Positions 1 to 8,046 of a stretch of 64,000 nt of DNA are shown in pieces (positions within the stretch are counted from its first letter, which is position 1; each line of letters begins with the position of its first letter). Source of the DNA: Clostridium_AI sp964409685 (lineage in GTDB: Bacteria; Bacillota; Clostridia; Lachnospirales; Lachnospiraceae); assembly GCA_964409685.1 (NCBI GenBank), contig CAYPEJ010000012.1, forward strand, positions 1 to 64,000, written 5' to 3'. Both the position numbers and the translations under genes were made by a program. Under the pieces are notes generated by a model that was given only the letters and a program-made list of their open reading frames with translations, was not told the origin of the DNA and made no database searches.

Positions 1-139
1 TCTTCTTTTTGCAGAAATCACTGAACTCTTTCGAGGTGAATTGCCTTCCTTGGTCACTGTGAAGGATTAATCCCTTTCCAGGTTTATGGCGCTTTATTGC
101 TATTTTTACTGTTAGCCATATTGTTACTCCTTGATTGAA
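1..139 (-). pseudogene. IS3-family transposase (OrfB) fragment, 5'-truncated, continues beyond the left edge
   Basis: Read on the minus strand, this stretch gives an open frame containing AIKRHKPGKGL, then HSDQG and QFTSKEF, the hallmark block around the second Asp of the DDE integrase core of IS3/IS150-type OrfB proteins. In that frame a stop (140-142) lies just upstream, so the N-terminal half, including the first catalytic Asp, is missing. The remainder runs out of the window, so whether the C-terminal Glu survives is unknown. An ATG with a ribosome binding site at 117-134 lies in another frame and yields only 11 codons. Best read as an insertion-sequence relic; a second, different IS3-type relic lies at 49124-49391. 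Confidence 0.8.
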
Positions 140-184
140 TTATTATAATTATATCAGAATTCTATACCAAGGTGTTACAACTTT

Positions 185-213
185 ATTATACCAGCTCAAT
201 AGCAACCATGTAA
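185..213 (-). promoter_or_regulatory. Sigma-A-type promoter pointing into the IS fragment
   Basis: On the minus strand TTACAT (213-208) and TATAAT (190-185) are separated by exactly 17 bases. It would transcribe leftwards into the truncated transposase. The rest of 214-500 shows no gene on either strand that I can support. Confidence 0.5.
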
Positions 214-503
214 AGCATATTAGGGATTAGCAAATAGAGGCTGATCCTTTTTCCGCAATTGGGGATTTGTCTTTGGGGCTTTGGAGAGAAAAAAACAAAA
301 GAAGGAAAAATGGTTATAGCTTTTTCAGAAGATAGATTGTCTTGGTATCAGACTTTTATAAATGCCTAGTTAGGAATATCGGAGGGATAGTGTGAAGAGA
401 AAATGAATAAGAAAAGACAAAGTATTTGTGTTTACTAAAATATTGAAATTGTAGGTTTACAATTCGCTGGATATTAATGCTGTGTTATGGTAATACATGG
501 CAG

Positions 504-532
504 TTGACTTTTTTGTTTTTGTACAATAGAAT
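504..532 (+). promoter_or_regulatory. Sigma-A-type promoter for the 604-2465 genes
   Basis: TTGACT (504-509) and TAGAAT (527-532) are 17 bases apart, about 70 bases before the small membrane protein gene. No other strong promoter is seen before 2467, so it may drive both the membrane protein and the secreted protein. Confidence 0.55.
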
Positions 533-603
533 ATTTACACAATCTAAGAATCTTTTGGAATGATTGTGAAAAATAGGAAACAGAAGATGGTGTATTACAC
601 AAA

Positions 604-978
604 ATGCAGTACAGAAGATTAATTGGAAGCATGGTAACATGCTGTGGAATCATACTTATGTTGATATCCGTGTTTAGTAAAACGCTATTTCAACAAAATT
701 TAGGGCAATATTATAACGTAAAAGAAGCTGGCATAGTGTATGGTCTTATGTTGTGTATATTGGGAATTGTACTTATGTTTTGCAAGAGAATATCAGTTCT
801 AAAAGTTCTGTGGGGCATGTGGAGTTATCTGTGTGTAGTTCAGATGCTTCGATTCTTACCGATGCAAATCTTTGTATCTCACCTAATGAACTCTGTTGAG
901 CTCTTTTGGGGAGTGCTAGGATTTGGATTTGTTCTATTAAATGTTTCTTTATGGTGGAAATATTATAAAATCTTTTAG
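604..978 (+). CDS. Small multi-pass membrane protein of unknown function
   Basis: A 124-residue, very hydrophobic protein that I do not recognise. Hydrophobic runs near residues 7-27, 40-60, 66-84 and 98-118 suggest four membrane segments with short, basic connecting loops; a tail ending in WWKYYKIF is probably cytoplasmic. There is no obvious signal peptide or catalytic motif. The ribosome binding site before the ATG is weak, so translation may be low or the start could differ. It is preceded by a good promoter and followed about 100 bases later by a leader ORF and a secreted protein, with ABC exporters further on. By position it could be an immunity, anchoring or accessory membrane protein for that block, but this is only inference. 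Confidence 0.6.
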   Translation: MQYRRLIGSMVTCCGIILMLISVFSKTLFQQNLGQYYNVKEAGIVYGLMLCILGIVLMFCKRISVLKVLWGMWSYLCVVQMLRFLPMQIFVSHLMNSVELFWGVLGFGFVLLNVSLWWKYYKIF

Positions 979-1020
979 TTTGTTCCATTTGATTTGTATT
1001 TTCTAAAATGGAGGAAGTAT

Positions 1021-1083
1021 ATGTATCTTAGATTCAGGGGTGGATGTCGAAATAAAACAATCAGTGAGGAAAAAATAAGATGA
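1021..1083 (+). CDS. Possible 20-residue leader peptide overlapping the secreted-protein start
   Basis: A GGAGG sequence at 1011-1015 sits 5 bases before ATG 1021 and opens a 20-codon frame (starting MYLRFRGG, ending SEEKIR). Its TGA stop overlaps the next ATG (1080) as ATGA, the classic arrangement for translational coupling. The ribosome binding site is stronger than that of the downstream gene (GAGGA at 1066-1070). The peptide is basic and has one Cys. I know of no family for it. It could be a regulatory leader ORF or a chance frame. Confidence 0.4.
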   Translation: MYLRFRGGCRNKTISEEKIR

Positions 1084-2465
1084 AAAAGATAATTGCATTA
1101 ATTTTAATCGCAAGCATCTCCTTTAGTAACGGAAATGTATCTGTAGCTCATGCAGAAGAAGCAGTGGTTACAGAGAAAGCAAGTGATATCAACGTCATTA
1201 AGGTTACAGGAAGTGCAGATTTAGAAGCACACTATGAAAATATGAGTGAAGTGGATGTCATATACACACATAATATGGTATTTCAAGAGTTTCAACAGGA
1301 GACAGTACGAGAAATTTTAGACAATGGAACAGATTTCTTTATTGCAAATGCGCAAGTAGAGGAACTAGTAGAAACTTATAACAGTGATATTACATTTGAA
1401 GAAGAGGAATCTGACGTCATCGCGTGCTATTTAACAGTAGAAGATGCTGAATATGAAGTGTATCCTGTGTGTTCCGATGTTATTTATGAAGATGCAGAAT
1501 CAATCTCAGATGAAGCATATGTAGAAGATAAAATAGAACTGTATAAGTACTTATCTTATGGTGTTATTCAAGATTTATATGAAGGTGTGCCTCAGACATT
1601 TGAACTAACAGAAAGTGAAGTTTCAAATCATTGGGTTCCAAGTGAAGACCCGTACTGGGTTCCAAGTAATATGCCATATTGGGTAGCAGAAGAAAATCGT
1701 ATTAATGTCGAAGAAGTCTACGAAGCAGTTCATAGTATAAAGCAAGAAGATTTATTAGAACAGGTTACAGAAGAAGAACTTGCAAGATCGAAAACTTCCA
1801 CTGTAATCGGAGATGCATTTTGCCATAGTAAGAAACTAATTTACTTCTATAAAAAAGGAAGTGCGGATGGAACAGGTTCAGATTACGACTATTCTTCTAG
1901 TACATCTATGAGTGGATGGAGTAAGATGGGATCATTAGATCTTGGTATCTACATTTTAAAAGCAAATACAATTGGTTCTGCAACGTACAACAATGTATAT
2001 TCCGTTGTAACAGCAAGTGGTTTAAATGACAAATACGTAACTTCTTCCAAAGTAAGTGTAAGCGTATCAGCCCTTTCCACAAACATTATCATGGATCATT
2101 CTAAATTAGTTAGTGGTTCATCAAGCACATCAGGGAAATTGGCAACTAGTGTAAATTCATCTGGCTCAATTCCAAGCTCTGGTTACACAACTTATGCAAT
2201 GAATCCAGGTGGGCAGACAATTTCGGTTGATTCCAGTGAAACTTATGCAAGAACATGGACTTGTAAGACTCCAAAAGCAACAGAGAATGGTTCTTGGAAA
2301 GTACGTCCAGGATTACTATTAAAGAAAACAAACGGAACAACTACAGCGGTAACAGGAAAAGTAAGTGTAAGTTACTTCCAAGTTTCTGGTGGAGTGAGAA
2401 CGTATACAATTAAAGATACAGTGTCTTTATCCATTGCATTTAAAAATCATGCAGAGTTAACATAG
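1080..2465 (+). CDS. Large secreted protein of unknown function with W-V-P motif repeats
   Basis: A 461-residue protein with a clear Sec signal peptide: basic MKK, a hydrophobic core, and a likely cleavage after AHA near residue 25. The mature N-terminal half (about 26-235) is very acidic (many Glu/Asp). A short tandem motif, WVPS / WVPS / WVAE, occurs around residues 184-204. The C-terminal half is rich in Ser, Thr, Gly and Val and looks like beta-strand, exported material. No LPXTG motif, membrane anchor or catalytic signature is visible, and I do not recognise the family. The gene follows the leader ORF with a 4-base overlap and is followed 70 bases later by two ABC exporter genes with their own promoter. 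Because the protein carries a Sec signal, it need not be the exporter substrate. Confidence 0.75.
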   Translation: MKKIIALILIASISFSNGNVSVAHAEEAVVTEKASDINVIKVTGSADLEAHYENMSEVDVIYTHNMVFQEFQQETVREILDNGTDFFIANAQVEELVETYNSDITFEEEESDVIACYLTVEDAEYEVYPVCSDVIYEDAESISDEAYVEDKIELYKYLSYGVIQDLYEGVPQTFELTESEVSNHWVPSEDPYWVPSNMPYWVAEENRINVEEVYEAVHSIKQEDLLEQVTEEELARSKTSTVIGDAFCHSKKLIYFYKKGSADGTGSDYDYSSSTSMSGWSKMGSLDLGIYILKANTIGSATYNNVYSVVTASGLNDKYVTSSKVSVSVSALSTNIIMDHSKLVSGSSSTSGKLATSVNSSGSIPSSGYTTYAMNPGGQTISVDSSETYARTWTCKTPKATENGSWKVRPGLLLKKTNGTTTAVTGKVSVSYFQVSGGVRTYTIKDTVSLSIAFKNHAELT

Positions 2466-2466
2466 A

Positions 2467-2495
2467 TTGTATTTTGAAAAATAATCTATTATAAT
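2467..2495 (+). promoter_or_regulatory. Sigma-A-type promoter for the ABC exporter pair
   Basis: TTGTAT (2467-2472) and TATAAT (2490-2495) with a 17-base spacer, just after the stop codon of the secreted protein and 38 bases before the first transporter gene. It implies the transporters can be expressed separately from the upstream gene. Confidence 0.55.
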
Positions 2496-2532
2496 GATAT
2501 GGTATATTATGTAAAGATAGGAGTGGCGGAGT

Positions 2533-4359
2533 ATGTCTGATAAGGGGTTGGGCAAAATGTCCATACAAAAGAGTATTGCTTATGCAATGAGTTTGCTTTG
2601 GAAAGCAGACAAAAAAGTAGTATTTTTGAATTATTATAAAGAGATAACGGAGCGAATCTTTGTTTCGTTTTTCTCTATTTATTTAATTCAATATACATAC
2701 GAATGTATTGAAAATGATGTTGCATTTCCTAGTTTAATTCGTGCGGTTGTGCTGATGTGTCTTGGACATATAGTAATCCATTGCAATTCAGCGTATACGG
2801 ATTATTGCAATCGTGCAAGACAACCGATTGTGTATAAGTATGTGTTTTTGAAAGTAATTGAAAAGGCGCAAAAGATTGAATTGGTTCAATATGAGCAGCC
2901 AGATTTTTATAACAAATTTTCAAGAGCATTAGATGAGTGTTTAGACCAGTTGATGAATGGTTTGATTACATTTACAAGGGCAATTGGTTTCTTTTTAGCA
3001 TTTTTAACAGGATTGTATATGATGTGGAGAGTAGACCCGATTCTTTCTGTTATCTGCTTTGTTGCAGCAGTAGGGACGGTTTATTTCAGTCTAAAGAAAA
3101 ATAAATACCATGTAGAACTTCGCGTGGCAGAGACAAAAGAGCGAAGAGTAATGGATTACATAAAACGTGTCATGTACGAAAAGAAGTACGCAGGTGAGCT
3201 TAGGTTATATCCAATTAAAAAAGTACTATTTCAGAAGTTTGATGAAAATAATAAGAGTCGTTGTGAGATTCAGAAAAAATACTATCGAAAAATCGCACTC
3301 TATCAGACTTTAGAAAAAGCGGTTTGTATCAATTTGGCATTAGTGGGTACTTATTTGTATACAAACTATGTAATTAAAGTACAAGGAACAGGCAGTGCTG
3401 CATCATACATTGCCATGATCAGCGCAATTGGAACAGTAACGTATTATTTAAGAGAAACACTAGAAAATTTTGATGAAGCGGGTAGAAATTGTGGTTACAT
3501 GATCAATTTAAAAGAATTCCTTGAGTATGAAGTAGAACGTAAAGAGCTAGGAGAGAAAAAAGTAACTGAAACACTAGGTGATTTATCCTTTGAACATGTT
3601 ACATTTTCTTACGAAGGAAGTAAGAAACCAGTTATTCAAGATTTATCATTACATATAAAAAAGGGAGAAAAAATAGCACTTGTTGGAGAAAATGGCGCAG
3701 GAAAAACAACTCTTATGAAGCTCCTTATGGGATTATATCCTGTGACACAAGGTAAGATTTTAGTCAATCAAGTTCCTGTAAATGAATATGATCCACAAGA
3801 CTATCATGATCACTTTGGTGCAGTTTTTCAAGATTTTCAGATATTTGGACTAACTTTGGGTGAAAATGTATTAATGCGAGAACCAAGGTCAGATGAGGAA
3901 AAAGACTTGGTAATCGAGTCATTACAAAGAGCACAGTTTGAAGATGTATTAGAAAAAATGCCAAATGGAATTCAAAGTATTTTAACAAAAGAATTTGCAA
4001 AAGACGGTTTTGTCTGTTCTGGAGGTCAGGGACAAAAAGTAGCCATTGCAAGAGTATTTGCAAAAGATCCAGACATTGTAATTCTAGATGAACCTTCTAG
4101 TGCATTAGATCCGATTGCAGAATTTAATATGTATCAAAATATGTTAGAAGCATCATTTGGAAAAACTGTATTTTTCATTTCACATAGAATGTCATCTGCG
4201 CGAATTGCAGATCGAATTGTGTATATGGAACGAGGTACTGTAGTAGAACAGGGAACCCATGAAGAACTTATGAGCAAAAATGGAAAATATGCACGTATGT
4301 TTGAATTACAGGCACGTAATTATCAAAATGAAGCGGAGGTGCCACAATATGAAGGATAA
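2533..4359 (+). CDS. ABC exporter half-transporter (membrane plus ATPase domains)
   Basis: A 608-residue fused permease/ATPase of the exporter (MdlB/MsbA-like) class. Residues about 30-330 form the membrane domain, with hydrophobic segments and long charged loops. The nucleotide-binding domain has Walker A GENGAGKTT (about 385-393), a Q-loop in FQDFQ, the signature SGGQ (about 496, with Cys in place of the usual Leu before it), Walker B VILDEP with D-loop SALDP, and the switch His in FISHR. All residues needed for ATP hydrolysis appear present. It overlaps the next transporter gene by 11 bases, so the two probably form a heterodimer. The substrate is unknown; such pairs often export peptides or lipids. 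The start has a GGAGTGGCGGAG region upstream. Confidence 0.9.
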   Translation: MSDKGLGKMSIQKSIAYAMSLLWKADKKVVFLNYYKEITERIFVSFFSIYLIQYTYECIENDVAFPSLIRAVVLMCLGHIVIHCNSAYTDYCNRARQPIVYKYVFLKVIEKAQKIELVQYEQPDFYNKFSRALDECLDQLMNGLITFTRAIGFFLAFLTGLYMMWRVDPILSVICFVAAVGTVYFSLKKNKYHVELRVAETKERRVMDYIKRVMYEKKYAGELRLYPIKKVLFQKFDENNKSRCEIQKKYYRKIALYQTLEKAVCINLALVGTYLYTNYVIKVQGTGSAASYIAMISAIGTVTYYLRETLENFDEAGRNCGYMINLKEFLEYEVERKELGEKKVTETLGDLSFEHVTFSYEGSKKPVIQDLSLHIKKGEKIALVGENGAGKTTLMKLLMGLYPVTQGKILVNQVPVNEYDPQDYHDHFGAVFQDFQIFGLTLGENVLMREPRSDEEKDLVIESLQRAQFEDVLEKMPNGIQSILTKEFAKDGFVCSGGQGQKVAIARVFAKDPDIVILDEPSSALDPIAEFNMYQNMLEASFGKTVFFISHRMSSARIADRIVYMERGTVVEQGTHEELMSKNGKYARMFELQARNYQNEAEVPQYEG

Positions 4360-6163
4360 GATAACAGTCAAACGAATTATTCAAAATAATATTTACATAT
4401 TAAAGTACGCATGGAAGCTTAATAAATCATTGTTAATTATGGTATTTTCAGGATTTATTTTCTGCACACTAACATGGGCGTTCTCTAGTTCTTTGTTTTT
4501 AAAGCTAGTTGTGAATTGCCTTACCAATCCAAGTATAAGTGTGGAAGAGTCAGTAAGAACGATTGTCATTGGCTCTTTGATTGTTTTTCTTGGATGTGCT
4601 GCAGAGTATAGTATGGAGCCTTTAACGAGAGCAAAATTTACTTATATGGCAGGACAGATCCAAAAGGATATGTATGAACGTGCAGCATCTATGGATTTGG
4701 TTTGTTATGATAACACAGATTATTACGATGATTTTGTAATTGCTGCAAAGCAGTCGGAAGAAATGATTATTCGTGGTGTGATAATCATGGCAGGTCTATC
4801 AGGTGCCTTTGCTATGATGATTTTCCTAGGAGTATTTATCCTAACAGTGAATCCGATCATTATAATATTTCCAGCTATCGGATTCGTAATCAACACCATT
4901 TGTGTTTCAAAAATGCTTGCAGTGTCCTATCAATATGAAATGGAACAAAAGAGAATTATGAGAAAGGCAGATTATTCGAAGCGAGTATTTTATCAACCTG
5001 AGTATGCAAAGGAAATTAAATTGTCTCATATCGAGATTCCTCTAAGAAGGCAATTTGATGATGCAATTGACGAAGTAATCCAAGAAGCGAAGAAAAAAGG
5101 TCGTACCATCGCTATTTTAAATGTGATTACATGGGTTAGTGTATACACCTTGTTATCCTATTGTTTTCCACCAATCTTTTTAGGATATCTTGCACTTGTA
5201 AAAAGAACCATTGCCTTGGATGATGTTGCGTCCTTATCATCTGCCCAAGAATCTTTCCGAAACTCCTTGAATGGGATTAACTATCAGATTGTAGAATTCC
5301 AGAGAGTAGGGCAATATGCGGAACGTTTCCGTAAGTTTATGGAATATGAAATTCATACAGAAGGACAGCCTGGAAAAGAGGTAGACTTAAGTGAATCGAA
5401 AGTGCTAGAAATTAGAGATATGTCATTCCGATATGAAGGTGCTGAAAAAGATACGTTACATCACATAAATATGACCGTGAAACCGGGACAAAAGATTGCC
5501 ATAGTCGGTGAAAATGGTGCTGGTAAAACAACATTTGTAAAATTACTTATGAGACTTTACGATGTAACAGGAGGCAGCATTCGATACAACGGGGTAGACA
5601 TAAGAGAATATGCGACGGATTCTTATCGAAAAGTGTTTGGAAGTGTATTTCAAGATTTTCAATTATACGCTGCTAAACTCGGTGAAAATATAATGATGGA
5701 ACAGTATGATGAAAAAGACAAAGAAAAACTGATAAAGGCCTTAGAAACAGCAGATTTTAAAGAAAAATTTGAACGATTAGAACACGGGCTAGATACCGAA
5801 CTTACAAGAGAATTCTTTGATGAAGGAACGATGCTATCGGGTGGAGAATCACAGAAAGTTGCCATTTCTCGTTTATTTGCAAGAGAAAATAACATAGGAA
5901 TTGCTATCTTAGACGAACCATCTAGTGCTTTAGACCCAAAAGCAGAGTACATATTAAATAAAAATATGATGGAAAAGTCAGGTGATGCAACAGTAATTTT
6001 TATTTCTCACAGATTATCTACAACACGAACAGCAGATTGCATCTATATGTTTGAACATGGGGAAATTGTTGAACAAGGAACCCACGATCAATTGATGGAG
6101 TTAAATGGAAGGTATGCGGAAATGTTCGAAAAACAGGCGCATTACTATCAAGATACCATGTAA
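4349..6163 (+). CDS. ABC exporter half-transporter, probable partner of the preceding gene
   Basis: A 604-residue exporter-type ABC protein. ATG 4349 is chosen because GGAGGTG lies 8 bases upstream; an in-frame upstream ATG at 4280 lacks such a site and lies within the previous gene. The membrane domain spans about residues 1-330. The ATPase domain has Walker A GENGAGKTT (about 387-395), FQDFQ at the Q-loop, LSGGE (496-500), Walker B AILDEP, SALDP and FISHR. LSGGE rather than LSGGQ is a mild deviation. Both partners keep the catalytic Glu, so both ATP sites look competent, unlike heterodimers with one degenerate site. It ends just before a promoter for rsmD. Confidence 0.9.
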   Translation: MKDKITVKRIIQNNIYILKYAWKLNKSLLIMVFSGFIFCTLTWAFSSSLFLKLVVNCLTNPSISVEESVRTIVIGSLIVFLGCAAEYSMEPLTRAKFTYMAGQIQKDMYERAASMDLVCYDNTDYYDDFVIAAKQSEEMIIRGVIIMAGLSGAFAMMIFLGVFILTVNPIIIIFPAIGFVINTICVSKMLAVSYQYEMEQKRIMRKADYSKRVFYQPEYAKEIKLSHIEIPLRRQFDDAIDEVIQEAKKKGRTIAILNVITWVSVYTLLSYCFPPIFLGYLALVKRTIALDDVASLSSAQESFRNSLNGINYQIVEFQRVGQYAERFRKFMEYEIHTEGQPGKEVDLSESKVLEIRDMSFRYEGAEKDTLHHINMTVKPGQKIAIVGENGAGKTTFVKLLMRLYDVTGGSIRYNGVDIREYATDSYRKVFGSVFQDFQLYAAKLGENIMMEQYDEKDKEKLIKALETADFKEKFERLEHGLDTELTREFFDEGTMLSGGESQKVAISRLFARENNIGIAILDEPSSALDPKAEYILNKNMMEKSGDATVIFISHRLSTTRTADCIYMFEHGEIVEQGTHDQLMELNGRYAEMFEKQAHYYQDTM

Positions 6164-6170
6164 AATAGAA

Positions 6171-6199
6171 TTGAAAAAATGGAACGTTCTGTATATAAT
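6171..6199 (+). promoter_or_regulatory. Sigma-A promoter for the rsmD-coaD operon
   Basis: TTGAAA (6171-6176) and TATAAT (6194-6199), 17-base spacer, leaving an untranslated leader of about 100 bases before rsmD. Confidence 0.65.
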
Positions 6200-6306
6200 G
6201 ATAGCAAGCGATGACGATAAAATAAACTATATTTACTATTGAAATGTCAAAGATTATGAGATACACTATAGTTATTGTAAAGATTTAAGACACAAAGGAG
6301 ATCAGT

Positions 6307-6861
6307 ATGCGTGTAATTGCAGGAAAGGCGAAACGAATACCATTGATTGCGCCGAATGGTTTAGATACAAGACCAACACAAGATAGAACAAAGGAGACTT
6401 TGTTTAATATGATCCAACCATACATGGCTGATTGTTCGTTCTTAGATTTGTTTAGTGGTAGCGGTGCGATTGGGATAGAAGCAATCAGTCGCGGTGCCAA
6501 AGAAGCTATTTTTGTTGAGAATGGAAAAGAAGCCTGTGAATGCATAATGAAGAATTTAGAGAAGACAAAGTTTCAGTCTGAAGCTACTTTGTTAAGGATA
6601 AATGTTTATGATGCACTCAAAAGGCTAGAACAGAGTAAGAAAAGTTTCGATTGCATTTTTATGGATCCACCATATAATCATGAATTTGAAAAAGAGGTGC
6701 TTACCAAACTTGCACATTCAAGTATTATACATGAAGAGACTTTAATTATTGTAGAAGCATCACTTGAAACTGATTTTTCCTATTTAGATAATCTTGGTTT
6801 TGAGATAGAAAATGAAAAGAAATACAAGACGAATAAGCATGTATTTATTACATTAAAGTAA
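6307..6861 (+). CDS. rsmD: 16S rRNA (guanine966-N2) methyltransferase RsmD
   Basis: A 184-residue Rossmann-fold methyltransferase that methylates G966 of 16S rRNA using S-adenosylmethionine. The N-terminal MRVIAGKAK and the RPTQDRTKETLFNM block are typical of RsmD. The SAM-binding loop LDLFSGSGAIGIEA lies at about residues 47-60, and the catalytic motif DPPY at 120-123. Length matches the family. AAAGGAG sits a few bases before the ATG. It is followed by coaD 18 bases later, a pairing seen across Firmicutes. Confidence 0.93.
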   Translation: MRVIAGKAKRIPLIAPNGLDTRPTQDRTKETLFNMIQPYMADCSFLDLFSGSGAIGIEAISRGAKEAIFVENGKEACECIMKNLEKTKFQSEATLLRINVYDALKRLEQSKKSFDCIFMDPPYNHEFEKEVLTKLAHSSIIHEETLIIVEASLETDFSYLDNLGFEIENEKKYKTNKHVFITLK

Positions 6862-6879
6862 CGAAAGTTGGGAGTTTTT

Positions 6880-7362
6880 ATGAAAGTTGGGATATATCCG
6901 GGGAGCTTTGATCCAATTACATTAGGACATTTAGATATTATCACTCGCGCAACGAAAGTTGTGGATAAGTTGATTATTGGCGTGCTGAATAATAGTGCTA
7001 AGAATTCATTATTCACTCCAGAGGAAAGGGTGGCTTTGATACGAGAAGTAACAAAGGACATTCCGAATATTGAAGTAGATAGTTTCTCTGGGTTATTAGT
7101 TGATTATGCAAAGATGCGTAAGGCAGATGTAATTGTAAGAGGCTTACGTGCTGTAACAGATTTTGAATATGAATTACAGATTGCACAGGCGAACCATAAG
7201 GCAAATCCAGAAGTGGACACGATATTTTTTACGACTAAAGTAGAGTATTCCTACATTAGTTCCAGTATAGCAAAAGAATTTGCTTTTTATGGGTCAGATG
7301 TTAGTCAGATTGTACCCCCATTAGTAATAGAAAAGCTGAATGAAAAGTATAACAATCGTTGA
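6880..7362 (+). CDS. coaD: Phosphopantetheine adenylyltransferase
   Basis: A 160-residue enzyme that adenylates 4'-phosphopantetheine to dephospho-CoA, the penultimate step of CoA synthesis; coaE, the last step, is at 35327. The nucleotidyltransferase motif reads PGSFDPITLGH with TxGH at residues 14-17, and the C-terminal ISSS..KE block matches the usual ISST..R/KE site. ATG 6880 is chosen because GGAG lies 6 bases upstream and gives the family's usual N-terminus; an in-frame TTG at 6868 would add four residues. Confidence 0.95.
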   Translation: MKVGIYPGSFDPITLGHLDIITRATKVVDKLIIGVLNNSAKNSLFTPEERVALIREVTKDIPNIEVDSFSGLLVDYAKMRKADVIVRGLRAVTDFEYELQIAQANHKANPEVDTIFFTTKVEYSYISSSIAKEFAFYGSDVSQIVPPLVIEKLNEKYNNR

Positions 7363-7386
7363 TATTAGGATAAAGGAGCGTTACCT

Positions 7387-8046
7387 ATGGGCGTAAGTAA
7401 GATAGAACAATTAATAGAAGAAATATATGAGTTTGTAGAAAGCTGTAAGATGCAGCCACTTTCTTCTACAAAAGTAATAGTACCAAAAGATCAATTATAT
7501 GATCTGCTTGATGAACTACGTTTAAGAACTCCTGATGAGATAAAGAGATATCAAAAGATTATTTCCAATCGAGATGCGATCCTTCAAGATGCACAAGGAA
7601 AGGCAAATAGTATGTTAGCAGAAGCAGAAGCGCAGACCAATGCTTTAATTGATGAACATCAGATTATGCAGCAGGCTTATTATCAAGCCAATGAAGTAGT
7701 GAACCAAGCAACTGCACAAGCGGAGCAAATGCTAGAACAAGCAAGACGAGATGCGGATTCTATTCGTTTAGGAGCGTTAAACTATACAAATGAATTATTA
7801 TCCAATGCAGAACGCATTATTTCTGCATCCTATAACAATTCTAAAAGCCAATATGAAGGCTTATTAGAATCATTAAAGGGAAGTTTAGATGTAATCGCAG
7901 CCAATCGTAGGGAATTGGTGCAAGATGAAGCAGCTGCAGCACAAGAAGCTGGCTATCAAGAACCTGAACAACCACAAGCATCCGAAGATGATTTTCAATT
8001 TGATGAAAATGAATATCTAGAAGATGTGGATGCGGATGAAGAGTAA
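7387..8046 (+). CDS. Coiled-coil protein (DivIVA/ATP-synthase-b-like), unknown role
   Basis: A 219-residue soluble protein. Residues about 1-60 form a compact head; about 60-170 are an Ala/Gln/Glu-rich coiled coil with regular heptads (AQGKANSMLAEAEAQ and similar), the pattern that automatic annotation often labels ATPase or DivIVA-like. The tail (about 180-219) is strongly acidic and ends in DVDADEE. No membrane segment or catalytic motif is seen. It follows coaD by 24 bases with a GGAG site and is probably in the same operon. Its last 30 bases overlap the convergent ylbJ gene. A structural or division/envelope scaffold role is possible but not shown. Confidence 0.7.
   Translation: MGVSKIEQLIEEIYEFVESCKMQPLSSTKVIVPKDQLYDLLDELRLRTPDEIKRYQKIISNRDAILQDAQGKANSMLAEAEAQTNALIDEHQIMQQAYYQANEVVNQATAQAEQMLEQARRDADSIRLGALNYTNELLSNAERIISASYNNSKSQYEGLLESLKGSLDVIAANRRELVQDEAAAAQEAGYQEPEQPQASEDDFQFDENEYLEDVDADEE

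Noticed and set aside
117..134. ATG with a ribosome binding site on the minus strand near the IS fragment, suggesting a small protein
   Set aside because: It encodes only 11 codons in a frame different from the transposase and looks accidental.
2146..2340. Minus-strand ORF inside the secreted-protein gene
   Set aside because: It is a shadow of the plus-strand gene, with no ribosome binding site or family match; the same holds for the other antisense frames inside genes.
6200..6244. Short ORF after the ABC pair as a peptide precursor
   Set aside because: Only 14 codons, no ribosome binding site and no leader or core-like sequence.
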